A program made the position numbers and the translations under genes. Under the pieces are notes generated by a model, which ran no database searches, was not told where the DNA came from, and saw only the letters and a program-made list of their open reading frames with translations. A stretch of DNA of 64,000 nt. Source: Rhodobacterales bacterium. GTDB lineage: Bacteria > Pseudomonadota > Alphaproteobacteria > Rhizobiales > Stappiaceae. Every line of letters begins with the position of its first letter. The stretch's first letter is position 1. The DNA lies in the NCBI GenBank assembly GCA_008107755.1, contig VIRH01000095.1, positions 1 to 64,000 of the forward strand. Reading direction: 5' to 3'. This document shows, one piece after another, positions 27,026 to 35,728 of this stretch.

Positions 27026-28513
27026 ATGGCAATGCTGGGCACCTATTTCGACACTCCATTCGACCCCAACCGACGGCTTCAGCACCAGATCCAGGAGCGG
27101 CTGATCGAGGCGATCCTGGCGGGCGTGTGGCCGCTGCACGAGCCGTTGCCCTCGACACGTGTGTTCTCCCGAGCCATCAGCGTCTCGCGAAACACCATCG
27201 CCATCGTTTACGAACGCCTGACCGAGGACGGCTATCTGAAATCCGTCAGTCGGCGGGGCTATTTCATCAACGAACGCCATATTCGCGAGCAGCTGAACGT
27301 GCGGATCGACGAGCGGGCAAAGGACATTCTGCCCGCCGCCGAGCGCCCCCTCGATTTCGACAGGCTGCTGACGCATCGTTTCTCCGCCCAACAGAACATT
27401 CAGAAGCCGGCCGACTGGCAGGCGTTCAAGTTCCCCTTCATCTACGGTCAACTGACGGCCGACAAGCTGTCCGTCACCAGATGGCGGGACTGCGTGCGCA
27501 TGGCCGGAACGGCGCAGCACGCCCAAACCTGGATCGGCGACCTGGTCGACCGGGACGACCCGATGCTGGTCGACCAGATCATTCGCCGGATGCTGCCCCA
27601 GCGCGGCTTCCGCGCCGCGCCGGACGAGATCCTGGTAACTGTCGGGGCTCAGAACGCGCTCTTCCTGGCCGCTCAGCTGTTCTGTGGTCCGGGCGTGCGG
27701 GCCGATGTCGAGGAGCCCGGCTATGTCGACGCCCGCAACATCTTCCGCGCGCTTGGCGCGGAGCTGAGGGCGCACAAGGTCGATTCAAACGGCATGCGTG
27801 TCGGCGATAACCTCAAGGGCGCAAGCCTTGTCTACGTGACGCCCGGCCACCAGTCTCCAACAAACGTGACCATGTCGATGGAGCGCCGCATCCGGCTTCT
27901 GGCCCAAGCCGAGACGCACGACTTCCTGATCATTGAGGACGATTACGAACACGAGCTGAATTTCGTCGGCGCGCAGAAGCCCTCTTTGCGCAGCTTCGAC
28001 CGAACCGGGCGGGTGATTCATGTGGCAAGCCTGTCGAAGGCGCTCTTTCCCGGGCTCCGGCTCGGGTTCATCGCGGCGGACCGACGGATCGTACGCGAAT
28101 TGCGGGCGCTGCGCCGGCTGATGTATCGCCACCCGTCGGCGCTGGACCAGAGGGCCATGGCCATCTTCCTGTCGGAGGGCCATTACGACTCCCACATCCG
28201 TCGGCAGCGGCAGATCCTCTCAGGGAAATGGAAGAAGATGTTCCGGTTGATCGAGACCCATCTGCCAGAGTGCCACGCCACCATGACCACCGGCGGTTCG
28301 GCCGTCTGGCTCCGGCTGCCGGAGGGCATTTCCGCAGCGGATCTGGAAGAGCGTGCCGCCAGACAGGGTCTCCTGATCGAGGCCGGCGACGTTCACTATT
28401 GTTCTGCGGAAAAACCCCTGAACCGCATCCGGCTCGGGTTCGGCGCGATCACGGAGGAAAAGATGGAGCCGGGGATCAAGTTGCTCGGAAGGCTTGTCTC
28501 GGAGCTGAGCTGA
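27026..28513 (+). CDS. MocR/PdxR-type regulator (GntR HTH plus aminotransferase fold)
   Basis: The protein has 495 residues. A GntR winged helix (about 15-85) includes LPSTRVFSRAISVSRNTIAIVY. A class I aminotransferase-like domain follows, with LIIEDDYEHEL and the PLP-lysine region HVASLSKALFPGLRLGF. MocR proteins use PLP, alone or as an adduct with an amine or amino acid, as the signal. It sits between the transporter operon and a PLP transaminase gene, so it probably regulates one or both. Confidence 0.92.
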   Translation: MAMLGTYFDTPFDPNRRLQHQIQERLIEAILAGVWPLHEPLPSTRVFSRAISVSRNTIAIVYERLTEDGYLKSVSRRGYFINERHIREQLNVRIDERAKDILPAAERPLDFDRLLTHRFSAQQNIQKPADWQAFKFPFIYGQLTADKLSVTRWRDCVRMAGTAQHAQTWIGDLVDRDDPMLVDQIIRRMLPQRGFRAAPDEILVTVGAQNALFLAAQLFCGPGVRADVEEPGYVDARNIFRALGAELRAHKVDSNGMRVGDNLKGASLVYVTPGHQSPTNVTMSMERRIRLLAQAETHDFLIIEDDYEHELNFVGAQKPSLRSFDRTGRVIHVASLSKALFPGLRLGFIAADRRIVRELRALRRLMYRHPSALDQRAMAIFLSEGHYDSHIRRQRQILSGKWKKMFRLIETHLPECHATMTTGGSAVWLRLPEGISAADLEERAARQGLLIEAGDVHYCSAEKPLNRIRLGFGAITEEKMEPGIKLLGRLVSELS

Positions 28514-28530
28514 AGCTGGCGCCGGAAAAG

Positions 28531-28551
28531 GTCCCGGCTGAAGGCCGGGAC
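28531..28551. terminator. Hairpin between convergent MocR and transaminase genes
   Basis: Perfect arms GTCCCGGC and GCCGGGAC enclose a TGAAG loop between two convergent stop codons. A bidirectional end is likely, though no T-run follows. Confidence 0.45.
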
Positions 28552-28581
28552 TGTGTGGTGACTGGAGCTTAGAGGTCGTAA

Positions 28582-29898
28582 TTAAAGGTCAGACGATCCC
28601 AGGACCTTCTGCAGGATCTCGACCATTTTCTCCAGATCGTCTTCTTCCGTCGTCAGCGCCGGCGCGAAGATCACGGCATCGCCCGTCGCCTTGACATGAA
28701 GACCTTCGCTGTAGAGGCGACGCTGGACGGCCGAGCCCTTCTGCCCCGGGGTTTCGCCCGGTGTCAGCTGAATGCCGGAGATCATCCCGTAGCCGCGCAG
28801 GTCATGCACCTGGGGCAGGTTGCGCAGGCTGAACACACCGTCGAGGAATTTCGGCGAAAGCTGCGCACCGCGTTCGAAGAGGCCATCCTTGCGGTAGATG
28901 CCGAGGGTTGCGAGCGCCGCGGCGCAGGCGACCGGATGGGCCGAATAGGTGTAGCCGTGCATCAGCTCCGGCCGGTCGGCGGAAATGCTGTCGATCACCG
29001 CCTTCTGGATCTCTGTCTTCACGGCGACGGCGCTCATGGGAACGGCGCCGTTGGTCAGCGCCTTGGCCATGGTCATGACATCCGGCGTCACGCCGAATTC
29101 CTGCGAGGCGAAAGCCTTGCCCGTCCGGCCGAACCCGGTGATCACCTCATCGAACACCAGCAGGATGCCGTATTTGTCGGCGATCTGTCGCAGTCGCTGG
29201 AGATAGCCCTTCGGCGGGACGATGGTGCCGATCGAGCCGGCGATCGGTTCGACAAACACCGCTGCGATCGTCTCGCCGCCGTAGGTCTTGCAGATCTCTT
29301 CAAGATCGTCGGCGAGATGGGCGCCTTCATCTGGCTGGCCCTTCGTGAAGCGTTGGTCTTCGTTCCATGTGTGGCGCATGTGGACGACATCGCAGGTGAT
29401 GCCTGAAAAATCCCGACGATTGCCCACCATGCCGGCCAGCGACGTGCCACCGAGATTGACCCCGTGATACCCCCAGGCGCGGGAGACGAAGCGTGTGCGC
29501 TGGGGTTCTCCCTTTGCCTTGTGGTAGGCGAGGCAGATCTTCATCGCGCTATCAACGGCTTCCGAGCCGGAGGAGCCGAAGAACACCCGGTCGATCCCGT
29601 CCGGGAGAAGGGCGCTCAGCTCCTCGGCAAGCTGAAACGAAATGGGGGCGGCGCGCTGGAAATGGGGGGAATAGTCCAGTTCCAGCAGCTGCTTGTAGAC
29701 CGCTTCGGCGATTTCCTTGCGGCCGTGACCGGCCGCGCAGGTGAAAAGACCGGACGATCCGTCCAGGATTTCCCGGCCCTCCGGCGTCCAGTAGCGAACG
29801 CCCTCCGCCTTCTGGAACATTTGCGGCTCCTTGTGGAACAGCTTGTTGTTCGTGAAAGGCAGCCAATGGTGATCCATGTTGATCGGCATTTGGGTCAT
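28582..29898 (-). CDS. Class III aminotransferase, omega-amino acid:pyruvate type
   Basis: The 438-residue PLP enzyme starts MDHHWLPFTNNKLFH and continues with GLFTCAAGHGRKEIAEAVY and VFFGSSGSEAVDSAMKI, matching beta-alanine/omega-amino-acid:pyruvate transaminases. LVFDEVITGFGRTGKAF holds the PLP Asp and MTMAKALTNGAVPMSAV the Schiff-base Lys. The frame is open a further 54 codons upstream, but the family starts near 29898. Neighbouring amine importer, MocR regulator and YdfG-like dehydrogenase genes suggest a catabolic role. Exact substrate is uncertain (beta-alanine, putrescine or another amine). Confidence 0.87.
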   Translation of the reverse strand: MTQMPINMDHHWLPFTNNKLFHKEPQMFQKAEGVRYWTPEGREILDGSSGLFTCAAGHGRKEIAEAVYKQLLELDYSPHFQRAAPISFQLAEELSALLPDGIDRVFFGSSGSEAVDSAMKICLAYHKAKGEPQRTRFVSRAWGYHGVNLGGTSLAGMVGNRRDFSGITCDVVHMRHTWNEDQRFTKGQPDEGAHLADDLEEICKTYGGETIAAVFVEPIAGSIGTIVPPKGYLQRLRQIADKYGILLVFDEVITGFGRTGKAFASQEFGVTPDVMTMAKALTNGAVPMSAVAVKTEIQKAVIDSISADRPELMHGYTYSAHPVACAAALATLGIYRKDGLFERGAQLSPKFLDGVFSLRNLPQVHDLRGYGMISGIQLTPGETPGQKGSAVQRRLYSEGLHVKATGDAVIFAPALTTEEDDLEKMVEILQKVLGSSDL

Positions 29899-30089
29899 GG
29901 CGTCGTGTCCCCGGAGTTGAACGTGTCTTTCACTCCTAGGATCAGAGCGCGCCGCAGCCTTAGAGCCAGCGCCTGAAATCATAGGTGCCAGAGCGCCTGA
30001 CGGACCTGATTGCCATTGTGCTTGATCTTTCCCTTCGTATGGTCGAACGCTCATCGACACTCACTCCAATCACGCAGGCAGGATCAGGC

Positions 30090-30839
30090 ATGACGGGCAC
30101 CATTCTCATCACGGGCACCACTTCCGGTTTCGGACGGGCGACCGCCCGGCTGTTCATCGAGAACGGCTGGAAGGTGATCGGAACGGGCCGCCGGGCAGAA
30201 AGGCTCGCAGAGCTTGAAAAGGAATTCGGCAGCAAGTTTCACGGCGCCGCCTTCGACATCATGGATGAAGCTGCGATGGATGCGGCGCTCGACGCGCTTC
30301 CCGCTGATTTCCGGGAAATCGATATTCTCGTCAACAACGCGGGCCTTGCGCTCGGCACCGGTTCGGCGCCGGACACCAGCCTGTCCGACTGGAAAACGAT
30401 GATCGACACCAACATCACCGGACTGGTGACGATCACAGACCGGCTGCTGCCGAAACTGATCGAGCGGAAGGGTATGATCGTGAACCTGTCGTCCATCGCG
30501 GCGAACTGGCCCTATCCGGGCGGCAACGTCTACGGCGGCACCAAGGCATTCCTGCAGCAGTTCTCGCTCGGACTGAGGTCGGATCTGCACGGCAAGGGCG
30601 TCCGGGTCACCTCGATCGAGCCGGGCCTTTGCGAAAGCGAATTCACGCTGGTGCGCACCGGAGGCAATCAGGAAGCCTATGACGCACTCTACGGTGGAGC
30701 AAAGGCGATCCAGCCTGAGGATATCGCCAACACGATCTACTGGGTGGCGACCCAGCCGGCGCACCTCAACGTCAATTCGCTGGAGATCATGCCCGTCAGC
30801 CAGTCCTGGGCGGGCTGGCAGATCGCGCGGGAAAAATAA
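30090..30839 (+). CDS. Short-chain dehydrogenase, YdfG-like
   Basis: The 249-residue SDR has the cofactor loop TGTTSGFGRATA, NNAGLALG, an active-site Ser in NLSSIAANWPY, and YGGTK as the YxxxK pair. The C-terminal VNSLEIMPVSQSWAG resembles E. coli YdfG, an NADP-dependent enzyme acting on L-allo-threonine, serine and malonic semialdehyde. Malonic semialdehyde is the product of beta-alanine transamination, so the divergent transaminase next door fits. AGGA precedes the ATG at 30090. Confidence 0.87.
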   Translation: MTGTILITGTTSGFGRATARLFIENGWKVIGTGRRAERLAELEKEFGSKFHGAAFDIMDEAAMDAALDALPADFREIDILVNNAGLALGTGSAPDTSLSDWKTMIDTNITGLVTITDRLLPKLIERKGMIVNLSSIAANWPYPGGNVYGGTKAFLQQFSLGLRSDLHGKGVRVTSIEPGLCESEFTLVRTGGNQEAYDALYGGAKAIQPEDIANTIYWVATQPAHLNVNSLEIMPVSQSWAGWQIAREK

Positions 30840-30849
30840 TTATCAGTGT

Positions 30850-30879
30850 CCCTGCCTGCGTACGGGTGCGCGGGCAGGG
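30850..30879. terminator. Hairpin between convergent SDR and secreted-protein genes
   Basis: Ten-base arms CCCTGCCTGC and GCGGGCAGGG (one G-U pair) enclose a 10-base loop just past the SDR stop. Probably a shared transcription end; there is no clear T-run. Confidence 0.45.
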
Positions 30880-30894
30880 CCTGCCGACGATGGG

Positions 30895-31557
30895 TCAGTC
30901 GCCGGCAACGAAATAGTGCAGCGTGCCGTCCGGGCCGATACCGATCCGGTAGAAGGTCCAGGCGCCAAAATCCTGCATCTCGGCGAAATCACCTGCCGTC
31001 ACGATGCGGAACAGCTCGACTTTCTGATCGGGCGTCAGGTTGAACAGGGGGTAGCGGGAGAAGTAGGGCCAGATATACATCTCCTGCGGTGTTCCCTCGT
31101 CGACATGCAGGAAGCCGGCATCGAGAATATCGGCGATGATTGCCAGAATCTCGAACCCTTCGCCGTCGCCGGAACTCTTTTTCAGGAAGTCGATCGGATC
31201 GTCGATCTTGGTGAAGGAAAGCGTCGGCGGCATCTCGTTGCTTTCCAGGACCATGCGCAGCCGCTCCATGTTGCCGGAAAGGGCCGCTTCCCTGAGCTGC
31301 GAATGCATGCGGGCGGCGGCCTTGGGCAGCATGTCCGTATTGTAGAGCACCTGAGGCATCTCGACGATGTCGTCCGGGCCAGCGATGTGGCCGAGCCCTT
31401 CGTCTTCGCCCACCGGAGCGATGTCGTCCACTGGGGACTCTATCAGGGGCGTGGCCTGAGGTGTGATCGGGATCGTTTCCGTCTCGACCGTCTTGGCCAC
31501 TGCCGGAAGACCCGAGAGCAAGCCGATGGCAAATGCTGCCGTGATGATCCGTCTCAT
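30895..31557 (-). CDS. Secreted protein of unknown function
   Basis: The 220-residue protein begins with a signal peptide (MRRIITAAFAIGLLSGLPAVA), preceded by AGGAGA at good spacing. The mature part has a Pro/Asp-rich stretch, then a helical region (LREAALSGNMERLRMVLESN) and a conserved-looking end (YPLFNLTPDQKVELFRIVTAGDF). No enzymatic motif is visible. It is likely periplasmic. I do not recognise the family with certainty. Confidence 0.75.
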   Translation of the reverse strand: MRRIITAAFAIGLLSGLPAVAKTVETETIPITPQATPLIESPVDDIAPVGEDEGLGHIAGPDDIVEMPQVLYNTDMLPKAAARMHSQLREAALSGNMERLRMVLESNEMPPTLSFTKIDDPIDFLKKSSGDGEGFEILAIIADILDAGFLHVDEGTPQEMYIWPYFSRYPLFNLTPDQKVELFRIVTAGDFAEMQDFGAWTFYRIGIGPDGTLHYFVAGD

Positions 31558-31908
31558 GGCGTCTCCTGTTGCTGCCGGCTGTTGCCGGTTCGATTGCGTA
31601 TAATCCTTAATCAATTCGTGTCAGGGTGGAAACAGCACTGCCGTGATTTCCCAATCTTGTCATCCAGCAGCGGTGCGGCTAATCGAGGGGCAGATTTGCC
31701 AGATCGGGTTGGGCAGACAGACGAAGGGATGGCGCCACGAAGCGGTCATCGCAATCGAGCGCCCCTGAGGCCATGTGGGCCCCGTACGTTATCCGGTGTG
31801 CCGGGGCTGTCTGCTGTGTCTGAGCTATTTGCCTTCCCACGGCAGTCCCCATCCATTTGACGACCGGCAATACCGTCGAGATTCACGACTGAGTGAAAAG
31901 GACCGGGT
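31558..31908. other. Divergent intergenic region, secreted protein / LysE-family gene
   Basis: These 351 bases hold the promoters of both flanking genes. Short open frames occur, but none has a ribosome-binding site or a recognisable product. Confidence 0.5.
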
Positions 31909-32544
31909 TTGAGCTATCTTGAATATGCGCTGATCGGCTTCTTCATCGGCATCCTGACGACGGCACCCGTCGGTCCGGTCAATGTCATGGCGATACAACA
32001 CGCGGTGCACAAGGGCTTCAAGCAAGGAGTCTTTGTCGGTCTCGGGGCCGTTGTTGCGGACACGATTTTTGCGGCGATCGCCATTTTCGGCGTCTCCGCG
32101 GTCACCAATTTCGTCGACAACCGGTCCGGAACGATCGAGATCGTCGGCGGCGCATTGCTGATCATCTTCGGCATCAAGATCTGGAACACCCATCCGCACC
32201 TTGAGAGCGACACGGATGGCAATGGCAGGAACTACTTGGGCTACACGACGGCCGCCTTCTTCCTCGCCATCACGAATCCCGGCGCCATCTTTGCGTTCCT
32301 GACGATCTTCGGAAGTCTGGGCGAGCTGAGGCCGTCGAGCGGGGATCATTTCGGCGCGCTCGTCATGGTCGCCGGGGTTACCGGCGGGGCCGTATCCTGG
32401 TGGATGTTCGTTTCTTACATCGTGTCTCGGTACAAGACACTGATCGATGACAAGTGGCTGGACAGGGTCAACCACATAGCAGGCGCGGTGCTGGTCATCT
32501 TCGGCGGCCTGATCTATCTCGATCTTGCCTTCGATATCTTCTGA
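31909..32544 (+). CDS. LysE/RhtB-family amino-acid exporter
   Basis: The 211-residue membrane protein has about six segments and the family start IGFFIGILTTAPVGPVNVMAIQ near residues 8-29, including the conserved PVGP. The predicted role is efflux of an amino acid or derivative. The start is TTG at 31909, with AAAAGGA 6 bases upstream; no ATG fits the family N-terminus. Confidence 0.83.
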   Translation: MSYLEYALIGFFIGILTTAPVGPVNVMAIQHAVHKGFKQGVFVGLGAVVADTIFAAIAIFGVSAVTNFVDNRSGTIEIVGGALLIIFGIKIWNTHPHLESDTDGNGRNYLGYTTAAFFLAITNPGAIFAFLTIFGSLGELRPSSGDHFGALVMVAGVTGGAVSWWMFVSYIVSRYKTLIDDKWLDRVNHIAGAVLVIFGGLIYLDLAFDIF

Positions 32545-32585
32545 CGGGCAGGCGACATCGCTGCCACCAGCCCGTTGAATCACAA

Positions 32586-32612
32586 AGGCCGGACGGGCCG
32601 GCCTCGGTGTTT
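32586..32612 (+). terminator. Terminator-like hairpin after the LysE-family gene
   Basis: Arms AGGCCGG and CCGGCCT enclose ACGGG, followed after five bases by TTTT. It lies between convergent genes. Confidence 0.5.
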
Positions 32613-32631
32613 TACGGTCAGGACAGGCGCG

Positions 32632-32904
32632 TCACTGCAGAACGCGGTTTACCGTGTAGTCGCCCTGAAGAATCCTGTTCGGCAGGCCTTCGGCCAGCTT
32701 GGCGACAGCGTCCTCGCCGTAAGCGGCAACGAGATCGGCAAGGGCGGTGAACATGGCGGCGTGCGCCACGGCATCGGCGTCAACGCCGTTTGCAATGGCT
32801 TCTGCCCATGCGTCGGAAATGAAGCCCAGCGCCGCGCGCCGGATGTCTTCATCCTCGGCAAATTCGGCTTCCATTGCCGCGTCAGCATAATCGTCGTTTA
32901 TCAT
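32632..32904 (-). CDS. Small conserved-type protein of unknown function
   Basis: The 90-residue, acidic, mostly helical protein has the pattern DEDIRRAALGFISDAWAEAI. The ATG at 32904 is chosen because AAGGAAG lies 5 bases upstream; the frame continues further upstream without a good site. No known domain is recognised. Confidence 0.65.
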   Translation of the reverse strand: MINDDYADAAMEAEFAEDEDIRRAALGFISDAWAEAIANGVDADAVAHAAMFTALADLVAAYGEDAVAKLAEGLPNRILQGDYTVNRVLQ

Positions 32905-33223
32905 TCGCTTCCTTACCGGTATTTCCCGCATGTCCGACCTCTGGTTCGGCATGCTCCTTCCCCGAATCTTCTGACTTGATCCTAGCACGGTGAATCGCGC
33001 TGATAAGTAACCGTGAACGCAAACTTAACGGCCACCCACAAATTTGATTTAAAAGGTTAACCGACTCGTAAGATTTTGCGGATTTTTCAGGATTCGCGAT
33101 TGGATAGGTTAATTTTCGGGGGCAAACTGCGCTTCCGCACACCCGGTCCCCCACCTCGCCGTTGTCGCCGACGTTGCGTCGGCCGTGTCATTCTTCTCTC
33201 TTCAGGGCGCGCAGCCGGCGCTC
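32905..33223. other. AT-rich intergenic region
   Basis: The middle of this 319-base stretch is AT-rich and contains several TTAAC/GTTAA words (around 33023 and 33055). It should carry the promoter of the leftward 90-residue gene. I see no gene or clear terminator in it. Confidence 0.45.
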
Positions 33224-33649
33224 TCAACGACCGTAGCGGCTGGTCACATCGGTGATGATCGTCTCACCCTCGGCAAGATACTGTGTCATCGCGAGACGGG
33301 CTGCGTCCGTGCATTCCCTGTAGGCGACCGAAAATCCCCGGTACCCCTGATTGAACCGTTCGATGAACCGGCGCCGCCTGTTTTCGTCCAGTGTCTCCGC
33401 GTCCAGAAAGTCTTCCATCTGGTCGCGCCAGCTCGGCGTGTCCTCTTCGCCGCACAAGGGGCGCAGGAAGTGAAGCGCTCCGAAGATTTCCGAAAGGCGC
33501 ATCAGTTCAGGTTCGAAAGGCGGCGCGCCCGGAGCGCTTTCCTGCGCGCTTGCCGACAGCATGCCCGCGGCCGGAACGCACATCAGCGCTGCGGCGAGGA
33601 ACGCCGCCCGCGTGAGGCTCGCAAACGAAGGCATGGCCAGATGAATCAT
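33224..33649 (-). CDS. TIGR02301-type secreted protein
   Basis: The 141-residue protein has a signal peptide ending around MLSASA. The mature part matches the TIGR02301 pattern of alphaproteobacteria: ALHFLRPLCG, SWRDQMEDFLDAE, RFNQGYRGFSVAYRECT. The two cysteines probably form a disulfide in the periplasm. The function is unknown. It lies next to the Nudix gene, with which it is often neighbour in this class. Confidence 0.78.
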   Translation of the reverse strand: MIHLAMPSFASLTRAAFLAAALMCVPAAGMLSASAQESAPGAPPFEPELMRLSEIFGALHFLRPLCGEEDTPSWRDQMEDFLDAETLDENRRRRFIERFNQGYRGFSVAYRECTDAARLAMTQYLAEGETIITDVTSRYGR

Positions 33650-33747
33650 CGCCGGATCATGCGCAAGCGCCCATCCGGCTGCAAGGGCCGGTCGTCCATG
33701 ATCCCAAGGAATCGGGCAAAGGGTAAACTCGCTGCGTGGCGCGCCGA

Positions 33748-34176
33748 TTACTGGTTAGTCGGCATGTGCCGGCGGATCCGGGCCGGTGTGCCGGGTGTGG
33801 TCAGAAGGTCGTCCAGATCGGAAAGCGGTACCCAGGCGAGATCCGCCGCGTCGTCATCCGCCTTGGCATCGCCCGCGAGATAGCGGCCGCAAAAGACGGT
33901 GAGCACGAAATGGGTTGCCACCCGGCCGCTGTCGTCTCGTCCAATATTATCGAAGGTCTCGACCGGCTCGCCGAGGTCTGCCGTGACGCCGGTTTCCTCC
34001 AGCAGTTCACGAGACGCTGCCTCAGCCAATGTTTCTCCCAGCTCGACGAGCCCGCCCGGCAGGCTCCAGTGGTGCCGGTAGGGCTCTTTCGCGCGCTGGA
34101 CCAGCAGCACTTGCCCATCCTTGTGGCACAGAACGCTGACGCCGATCCGGGGCGCATCCGGGTAAAAACGGGACAT
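33748..34176 (-). CDS. Nudix hydrolase
   Basis: The 142-residue protein contains a complete Nudix box GGLVELGETLAEAASRELL followed by EETGV, with the metal-binding Glu residues in place. Its size and the VSVLCHKDGQVLLVQRA start resemble ADP-ribose/NADH pyrophosphatase-like or nucleotide-sanitising members. The substrate cannot be decided from sequence. Confidence 0.9.
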   Translation of the reverse strand: MSRFYPDAPRIGVSVLCHKDGQVLLVQRAKEPYRHHWSLPGGLVELGETLAEAASRELLEETGVTADLGEPVETFDNIGRDDSGRVATHFVLTVFCGRYLAGDAKADDDAADLAWVPLSDLDDLLTTPGTPARIRRHMPTNQ

Positions 34177-34230
34177 TAACCGCCTCGTGGTGAAGGAGTG
34201 TCCGGGCAGACGTAGCGCGATGAGCTATGC

Positions 34231-34743
34231 TCAGGCAAACATCGCGTCGATTTCGGCCTGGGCACCTTCGCCTTCGTGCTGGGTCGCTTCCGGCTCTATA
34301 TGACCGTGAATGATTGCGCCGGCAGAGGAAATCAGCGGCTTGATCTCGTTGGTCGCGGTGTCGGCGATTTCGGCGGCGACAAGACCGGCTTCGGGCGATT
34401 GGCGCAGTCGATCCTGGATGCCGCAAACCAGTTTATTTATATCGGCAACGTGGCGTTCCAGATGTTCTCGCAGGTGCGCCGGCGCGGCATGATATGCCTG
34501 GATCGCCAGTTGCTTGTCCTTGAAACTGGAATTCTCGAAGTGGCCCTCATAGTCGAGCGGGGCCCACTCAAGCACATCCTCGGCGCAGTCCGGCATGGCC
34601 GGAAGCATTTCCAACAGCATCATTACTTCATTGAAATGATTGAGGTAATCTGTAGCAAGGCCTGTGTGGGGATTGATGTTGGCCTGCTCCAGCCTGTCGG
34701 CTGCCAGATCTCCGGCGCCCAAAACTGGATCCACACAGTCCAT
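34231..34743 (-). CDS. Helical protein of unknown function
   Basis: The 170-residue protein is acidic and mainly helical, with central stretches TDYLNHFNEVMMLLEMLPAM and HLREHLERHVADINKLVCGI. AGGGGGG lies 7 bases before the ATG at 34743, which is a strong start. No signal peptide, membrane segment or catalytic motif is seen. A cytoplasmic regulatory or partner protein is possible. I do not recognise the family. Confidence 0.7.
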   Translation of the reverse strand: MDCVDPVLGAGDLAADRLEQANINPHTGLATDYLNHFNEVMMLLEMLPAMPDCAEDVLEWAPLDYEGHFENSSFKDKQLAIQAYHAAPAHLREHLERHVADINKLVCGIQDRLRQSPEAGLVAAEIADTATNEIKPLISSAGAIIHGHIEPEATQHEGEGAQAEIDAMFA

Positions 34744-34888
34744 ACTTACCCCCCTGTTGTTCAACTTGTTTGTCACACTACTTCCTTTTTGTTTCCAATT
34801 GCCTAACTTTGGGAGGCGCATTGGCACGATAGGTGGGGCTGGACTGGAGAGCCCTTTTCGGCCCGCGTTGAATCACAGGAGCAGGGCT

Positions 34889-35644
34889 ATGTGCGGCCGA
34901 CTTTCACTGACGACACCGCCGGATGCGGTCCGGACCTTCTTTGGCTATGTGGAGAAGCCGAATTTTCCGCCGCGCTACAACATCGCCCCGACCCAGCCGC
35001 TCGCAACCGTGCGCAACGAGCATGGCGGACGGCACTTCAGGCTGCTGCGCTGGGGTCTGATTCCGGCCTGGGTCAAGGACCCGGGAAGCTTTACGCTGCT
35101 CATCAATGCCCGCGCCGAGACAGCGGACCAGAAGCCGTCCTTCCGAAATGCCATGCGCCATCACCGGTGCCTGATCCCGGCGAGCGGCTTTTACGAATGG
35201 CGCCGGACGCCGGAGGGCAGCCAGCCGTTATGGATTCGCCCGGCAGAGGGCAACATCATGGCCTTTGCCGGTCTGTGGGATACGTGGTGCGATCCGGATG
35301 GCGGCGATATCGACACCGGCGCGATCCTGACGATCCAGTCCAACCGTATGATGTCACGGATACATCACCGCATGCCCGTCATCCTGAAGCCGGAAGCCTT
35401 CGACGACTGGCTGGATGTCGCCAATGTCGACCGGCGCCACGCCGTCAAGCTGCTTCAGCCGATCGAGGACGACTTCCTGATCGCAACCCCGATCTCGAAC
35501 CGGGTGAACAAGGTTTCGAATGACGACGAGGATGTCCAAAGGGAGATTTCCGAAGAGGAAATGGCAGCGCCCCTGAAACCTGCCCCACGCGCGGCGACGG
35601 CCTCCAGGGCTGAAAAGGACGACAGCCAGCTGGATCTCTTTTGA
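34889..35644 (+). CDS. SRAP-domain protein (YedK/HMCES family)
   Basis: The 251-residue protein begins MCGRLSL. Cys2, exposed after Met removal, is the residue that forms a stable thiazolidine crosslink with abasic sites in single-stranded DNA. Other family marks are YNIAPTQPLATV, INARAET with the conserved Asn, RCLIPASGFYEW with the catalytic Glu, and HHRMPVIL with the conserved His. The tail is charged and variable. It protects abasic sites during replication. Confidence 0.93.
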   Translation: MCGRLSLTTPPDAVRTFFGYVEKPNFPPRYNIAPTQPLATVRNEHGGRHFRLLRWGLIPAWVKDPGSFTLLINARAETADQKPSFRNAMRHHRCLIPASGFYEWRRTPEGSQPLWIRPAEGNIMAFAGLWDTWCDPDGGDIDTGAILTIQSNRMMSRIHHRMPVILKPEAFDDWLDVANVDRRHAVKLLQPIEDDFLIATPISNRVNKVSNDDEDVQREISEEEMAAPLKPAPRAATASRAEKDDSQLDLF

Positions 35645-35728
35645 GGGCGCGCAAGATTTCCCGTGCAAAATCCCCCCGGCCGCTATAGGTCAGCCCCGAC
35701 AACAGGCAGCGACAGCCGGACCGGTACG

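Noticed and set aside
33040-33065. TTAA words considered as a CtrA site
   Set aside because: The spacing between TTAA half-sites is four bases, not the seven of the CtrA consensus.
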